A stretch of DNA of 64,000 nt from CAYMPH01 sp964529415 (GTDB taxonomy: Bacteria; Spirochaetota; UBA4802; UBA5550): positions 24,722-88,721 of the forward strand of contig CAZGWD010000016.1 in the NCBI GenBank assembly GCA_964529415.1. Reading direction: 5' to 3'. Shown here piece by piece: positions 60,578 to 64,000 of the stretch. Positions within the stretch are counted from its first letter, which is position 1; each line of letters opens with the position of its first letter. The notes under the pieces were generated by a model. The model ran no database searches. It saw nothing but the letters and a program-made list of their open reading frames with translations, and had not been told where the DNA came from. A program made the position numbers and the translations under genes.

Positions 60578-62413
60578 ATGATAAAAATAATAAATCTTTC
60601 AAAATCATTCGGGCCGCAGATTATTCTCGATGAAGTAAATCTTATTATCAATCCAAAAGAAAAAATAGGATTAACCGGAAGAAACGGCCATGGCAAAACC
60701 ACGCTTATTAAAATTATAACTGGAGATGAACATCAGGATAAAGGTGAAATACAGATTCCAAAAGGTTATTCAATTGGATATCTTAAACAGCATATAAAAT
60801 TCACTAAAAACACTGTGATCGATGAAGGATGCCTTGGCCTGAATGAACATGAAAAAGATGAAAGATGGAAAGTAGAGAAAATTCTTTCAGGTCTTGGTTT
60901 TTCAAAAGATGATTTGATAAAAAATCCGCTAGAATTTTCCGGAGGATTTCAGGTCAGATTAAATCTTGCAAAGGTATTATCCGGCAACCCTGATATGCTT
61001 CTTTTGGATGAGCCTACCAATTATCTTGATATTATATCAATAAGATGGCTTACAGATTTTCTGAGGCAATGGTCCAAAGAACTCATTCTAATTACTCATG
61101 ACAGATCATTCATGGATTCTGTAAGTACTCATATTGCTGGCATACACAGGCAGAAAATAAGAAAGATAGAAGGCCATACAGATAAATACTACGAACAGAT
61201 TGCCCGTGAAGAAGAAATTTATGAAAAGACAAGAATCAATGATGATAAAAAACGAAAAGAAATAGAACTTTTCGTTTCAAGATTCAGGGCAAAAGCCCGT
61301 CTCGCCGGTCTTGTTCAATCAAGGGTTAAAGCTCTGCAGAAGCAGGATAAGCTCGATAAACTTGAATTCATTAAAAATCTTGAGTTTCTTTTCAATTATA
61401 AAGATTTTCCGGCAAAAGTACTGATGTCCATTTCAGATTTGGAATTTACATATTCAGATTCATCAAAAAATTTAATTCAAAACCTGAATCTTACTATCGG
61501 AAAAAATGACCGGATATGTATTATAGGAAAAAACGGCAAGGGCAAATCGACCCTGATCAAAATATTTGCAGATGGATTGCAGCCTACACGCGGAGAAATC
61601 ATCAAACATCCTGAAATAAAAATAGGATATTTTGCGCAGACAAATATATTAAATCTAAATGAAAACTTAACGATTGAAGAAGAAATTACTTACGCAGGAA
61701 GCGACCGCCAGAAAGCAAGAAATATAGCAGGAGCTATGATGTTTGAAGGTGATAATGCTTTAAAAAAAATCGGTGTTCTTTCAGGCGGTGAAAAAAGCCG
61801 TGTGCTATTGGGTAAAATACTTGCGTATCCCTGCAATCTCCTTCTTCTTGATGAACCGACAAATCATCTTGATATGGAATCCTGCGATACCCTAATGGGA
61901 GCAATTGAGGAATTTGAAGGGGCAGTTGTAATGGTAACTCATAATGAATTATTTTTACATACTCTTGCAAACAAATTTATTGTTTTTCAGAATAATGAAG
62001 TTTCAGTTTTTAACGGCGACTACCAGTCTTTCCTCGATAAAATAGGATGGGCGGAAGAGGAAGAAAAAAGTTTAAAAGAAAATAAAACTACGGAACAATC
62101 AAATAAAAAAGATATTAGAAAATACAAAGCGGATATTCTTTCAAGAAAAACAGCAGCATTAAAGCCTCTCGAAATTAAAATAAAAAAAACCGAAGATGAA
62201 ATAATTGAAAGCGAAAATCATATTTCACTTTATAATGAAGAAATTATTGCTGCTTCTCAATCAGGAAACAGCTTAAAAATACAGGAATTATCAAAAAAAG
62301 TTCATTCGCTGCAGTCAAATATTGAAAAGCTATATATTGAACTTGAAATAATAACACTTGAACACACCTGCCTGTTAAAAGGATTCGATGCTGAATTAAA
62401 TTCTTTACAATAG
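60578..62413 (+). CDS. ABC-F family ATPase (translation-associated)
   Basis: 611 aa, two ABC domains and no membrane segments. Domain 1: Walker A GRNGHGKTT (about 35-43), signature FSGGFQVRL, Walker B LLLDEPTNYLD. Domain 2: Walker A GKNGKGKST, signature LSGGEKSRV, Walker B LLLDEPTNHLD. A charged coiled linker separates them (KARLAGLVQSRVKALQKQ), and a C-terminal coiled coil ends the protein (ENHISLYNEEIIAASQSG). ABC-F proteins act at the ribosomal E site. The 6S RNA ends about 25 nt upstream, so the two may share a transcript. There is no clear ribosome site. Confidence 0.93.
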   Translation: MIKIINLSKSFGPQIILDEVNLIINPKEKIGLTGRNGHGKTTLIKIITGDEHQDKGEIQIPKGYSIGYLKQHIKFTKNTVIDEGCLGLNEHEKDERWKVEKILSGLGFSKDDLIKNPLEFSGGFQVRLNLAKVLSGNPDMLLLDEPTNYLDIISIRWLTDFLRQWSKELILITHDRSFMDSVSTHIAGIHRQKIRKIEGHTDKYYEQIAREEEIYEKTRINDDKKRKEIELFVSRFRAKARLAGLVQSRVKALQKQDKLDKLEFIKNLEFLFNYKDFPAKVLMSISDLEFTYSDSSKNLIQNLNLTIGKNDRICIIGKNGKGKSTLIKIFADGLQPTRGEIIKHPEIKIGYFAQTNILNLNENLTIEEEITYAGSDRQKARNIAGAMMFEGDNALKKIGVLSGGEKSRVLLGKILAYPCNLLLLDEPTNHLDMESCDTLMGAIEEFEGAVVMVTHNELFLHTLANKFIVFQNNEVSVFNGDYQSFLDKIGWAEEEEKSLKENKTTEQSNKKDIRKYKADILSRKTAALKPLEIKIKKTEDEIIESENHISLYNEEIIAASQSGNSLKIQELSKKVHSLQSNIEKLYIELEIITLEHTCLLKGFDAELNSLQ

Positions 62414-62533
62414 ATTCCAATACTGCATAAATTCTTAAATTGATTTTTTATTTTATAGAATTTTATAAATAAAATTATTGCATTTACACATTATATAAAA
62501 TAATATCATTAAAAAAATTGATTGGAGAAAAGC

Positions 62534-62995
62534 ATGACCAGATTATTTCATATATCTGTTATTTTAATTTCTATACTGCTTATAATAACAAATGCAAAAA
62601 TTTCTTATCAGCAGGTGGTAAAAACAAATGAAATAAAAACTGAAACTTCAATTGCAGATGAAAATAAGTATAAAAAAATTGAAGAAGAAAACATTGAAAT
62701 AAATAAGATGAAAGACAATTCCGTACGCAAAGCTTCAATCGCTCTAATTTTTCTGATTATTATCAATACTATTATTTTCTATATCATCACCAAAAAAAAG
62801 AAATGCCCTTCCTGTAAAAAAATATTTTCATCTCAAGTCATAAGGTGCACTCCTTTAAGAGAAGATGATAGAACTTTAAAAAAAACAGGATTAAGATATT
62901 CTGTTAAAAGAAAATGCATATTTTGCAGCCATATATGGGAAACAAATGAGAAAAAAAATATCAAAGTTTTTGAATCTGAAGCTGATTTGATATAA
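62534..62995 (+). CDS. Small membrane protein with zinc-ribbon, unknown function
   Basis: 153 aa from the ATG at 62534 (GGAG 6 nt upstream). A first hydrophobic helix (about 4-22), a Lys/Glu-rich stretch (about 28-65), a second hydrophobic helix (about 70-88), then a C-terminal zinc-ribbon with Cys pairs in KKCPSCKK and KCIFCSH. Both termini may face the cytosol, presenting the ribbon there. I do not recognise a family. It ends 5 nt before the methyltransferase gene. Confidence 0.7.
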   Translation: MTRLFHISVILISILLIITNAKISYQQVVKTNEIKTETSIADENKYKKIEEENIEINKMKDNSVRKASIALIFLIIINTIIFYIITKKKKCPSCKKIFSSQVIRCTPLREDDRTLKKTGLRYSVKRKCIFCSHIWETNEKKNIKVFESEADLI

Positions 62996-62999
62996 ACCT

Positions 63000-63896
63000 A
63001 TGGAAAACTTTACAACTTATAAACCGGTAATAACAGAATGTCCTCTATGTGAACATTCGCAATTATCGGATCATTTTACAATTGATAAATATAAATACAG
63101 CTTTAGAACATCGAAATGCAATTCCTGCGGATTTATTTTTATGAATCCCCAATTTACTGAAGAAATAATAAATAGCATGTATGATATGAATTATTATTCA
63201 GGAAACTCTGACTACTCATACCTTGATGAAAGAGATATATTAAGCTACTCAGAATATGTCTGGAATAGCAGAATAGATTTTATAACAAAATATGTTCCAG
63301 GCGGAAATTTCCTGGATATTGGATCTTCATTTGGAGGCTTTCTGCAATCAGCTAAAAAAAAGTTCAATCCATATGGAATTGAACTTTCGGAATACTCTGC
63401 GAATTATTCAAAAAAATTCTTTGGAGAAAATATTCATAACGGGACTCTCGATAACCACAATTTTGAATACAATTCAATGAATGTTATAACAATGATTGAA
63501 CTTATTGAACACCTTGAAAATCCAAAAGAGGCCATATTTGAATGCTATAAACTGTTAAAAAAAGACGGTTTACTTTTGATTCAAACCGCAAACATGGAAG
63601 GACTTCAGGCAAAAATGCAGAAAGAGAACTATGCATATTATATGCCGGGGCATTTATCATATTTTTCAAAAAGAAATTTGAGGCAGATATTAGAACAAAC
63701 GGGTTTTTCAGAAATTGAATTTTTTCATCCGGTTGAATTTGGACTACTTCCAAAATTAAAAAAATCATCTCATTCATTTAAATCAATACTTGACTATTCA
63801 GCCTGGATTAGAATTACCATTTACCACTTAATAAGCAAAATTCATTTCGGGAATTTTGCCGCTACAAGCTCTATGGTTGTTTACGCTATTAAGTAA
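63000..63896 (+). CDS. Zinc-ribbon class I SAM-dependent methyltransferase
   Basis: 298 aa. An N-terminal zinc-ribbon (CPLC and CNSCGF, about 14-17 and 40-45) precedes a Methyltransf_23-type domain: FLDIGSSFGGFLQSAKK (motif I), PYGIELSEYSANYSK, MIELIEHLENPKEA and LKKDGLLLIQTANMEG. This arrangement is common in cell-surface sugar and O-antigen methyltransferases. The gene before it encodes another zinc-ribbon protein and is likely in the same transcript. Confidence 0.88.
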   Translation: MENFTTYKPVITECPLCEHSQLSDHFTIDKYKYSFRTSKCNSCGFIFMNPQFTEEIINSMYDMNYYSGNSDYSYLDERDILSYSEYVWNSRIDFITKYVPGGNFLDIGSSFGGFLQSAKKKFNPYGIELSEYSANYSKKFFGENIHNGTLDNHNFEYNSMNVITMIELIEHLENPKEAIFECYKLLKKDGLLLIQTANMEGLQAKMQKENYAYYMPGHLSYFSKRNLRQILEQTGFSEIEFFHPVEFGLLPKLKKSSHSFKSILDYSAWIRITIYHLISKIHFGNFAATSSMVVYAIK

Positions 63897-63952
63897 TCGT
63901 CTTTAACTGCAATACAAACATGTGTAAGGAAAGGAGATAGAAGAGATTGTAC

Positions 63953-63998
63953 AAACCGGGAGGATGGGTAACAAAATAAACCGGGCGCATAGGTAACA
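63953..63998. repeat. Two direct 21-bp repeats, likely end of an IS21-type insertion sequence
   Basis: AAACCGGGAGGATGGGTAACA (split as AAACCGGGAG and GATGGGTAACA, 63953-63973) recurs with three changes at 63978-63998 (period 25). Read in reverse these are TGTTACC-x9-CGGTTT units, like the multiple terminal repeats of IS21-family elements. The window stops here, so the transposase would lie to the right. Confidence 0.5.
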
Positions 63999-64000
63999 CA

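Noticed and set aside
1..64000. CRISPR arrays, tRNA genes, rRNA genes and prophage
   Set aside because: No regularly spaced repeat array, cloverleaf-type sequence, rRNA signature or phage structural gene was seen on either strand.

Overview
The window is AT-rich bacterial chromosome, almost fully coding, and the best-supported assignment is Spirochaetota. The strongest evidence is the block at about 52.3-60.2 kb: a pyruvate phosphate dikinase-like protein, a protein closely resembling the spirochaete cytoplasmic filament protein CfpA, a von Willebrand A (VWA) protein and two lineage-type unknown proteins. This resembles the gene neighbourhood I recall from Treponema (ppdK/cfpA/VWA); that is from memory, not a search. 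A FliS-type flagellar chaperone and a full chemotaxis operon fit a motile spirochaete. No tRNA, rRNA or CRISPR array was seen.

Layout. 1-6.3 kb: 5' part of mutL behind a sirtuin, an orphan YgiT-type zinc finger, a PQQ-propeller/OmpA-domain envelope protein, an N-formylglutamate amidohydrolase-like protein and thioredoxin reductase. 6.4-15 kb: a J-domain protein and a Cache chemoreceptor on +, facing a minus-strand operon chemoreceptor-CheW-CheW-CheY-STAS-CheA. 15.2-23.9 kb: pyrR-carB, a TetR regulator, and proA-nadD-LytR/Psr-like-rsfS. 24-30.3 kb: gatB-purC, fliS plus an overlapping helical gene, two unknown genes and prfB. 30.6-38.1 kb: a SplB-like radical SAM protein, a MacB/FtsX-type permease, a tandem cyclic-nucleotide-binding protein overlapping an AsmA-like protein, and leuCD. 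38.2-42.3 kb: mcsA-mcsB-clpC. 42.6-47.7 kb: ATP-grasp, methyltransferase, radical SAM and U32-peptidase genes. 47.9-52.2 kb: acyl-CoA ligase, tatC, pgk. 52.3-60.2 kb: the cfpA block. 60.4-63.9 kb: a 6S RNA, an ABC-F ATPase, a membrane zinc-ribbon protein and a zinc-ribbon methyltransferase. The right edge carries repeats typical of an insertion-sequence end.

Most genes are ordinary housekeeping. The points that stand out are: (i) a PPDK-like protein whose nucleotide-binding half has lost key residues while its phospho-His and PEP/pyruvate halves look intact, next to cfpA; (ii) an McsB whose phosphagen-kinase cysteine is aspartate; (iii) MshEN-like repeats in both CheA and the J-domain protein; (iv) a convincing 6S RNA directly upstream of an ABC-F gene; (v) promoters placed so close to start codons that the mRNAs should be leaderless; (vi) two copies of a MITE-like palindromic element; (vii) an ATP-grasp/methyltransferase/radical-SAM cluster of unknown product. 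All family calls come from reading motifs by eye; none was checked by database search.
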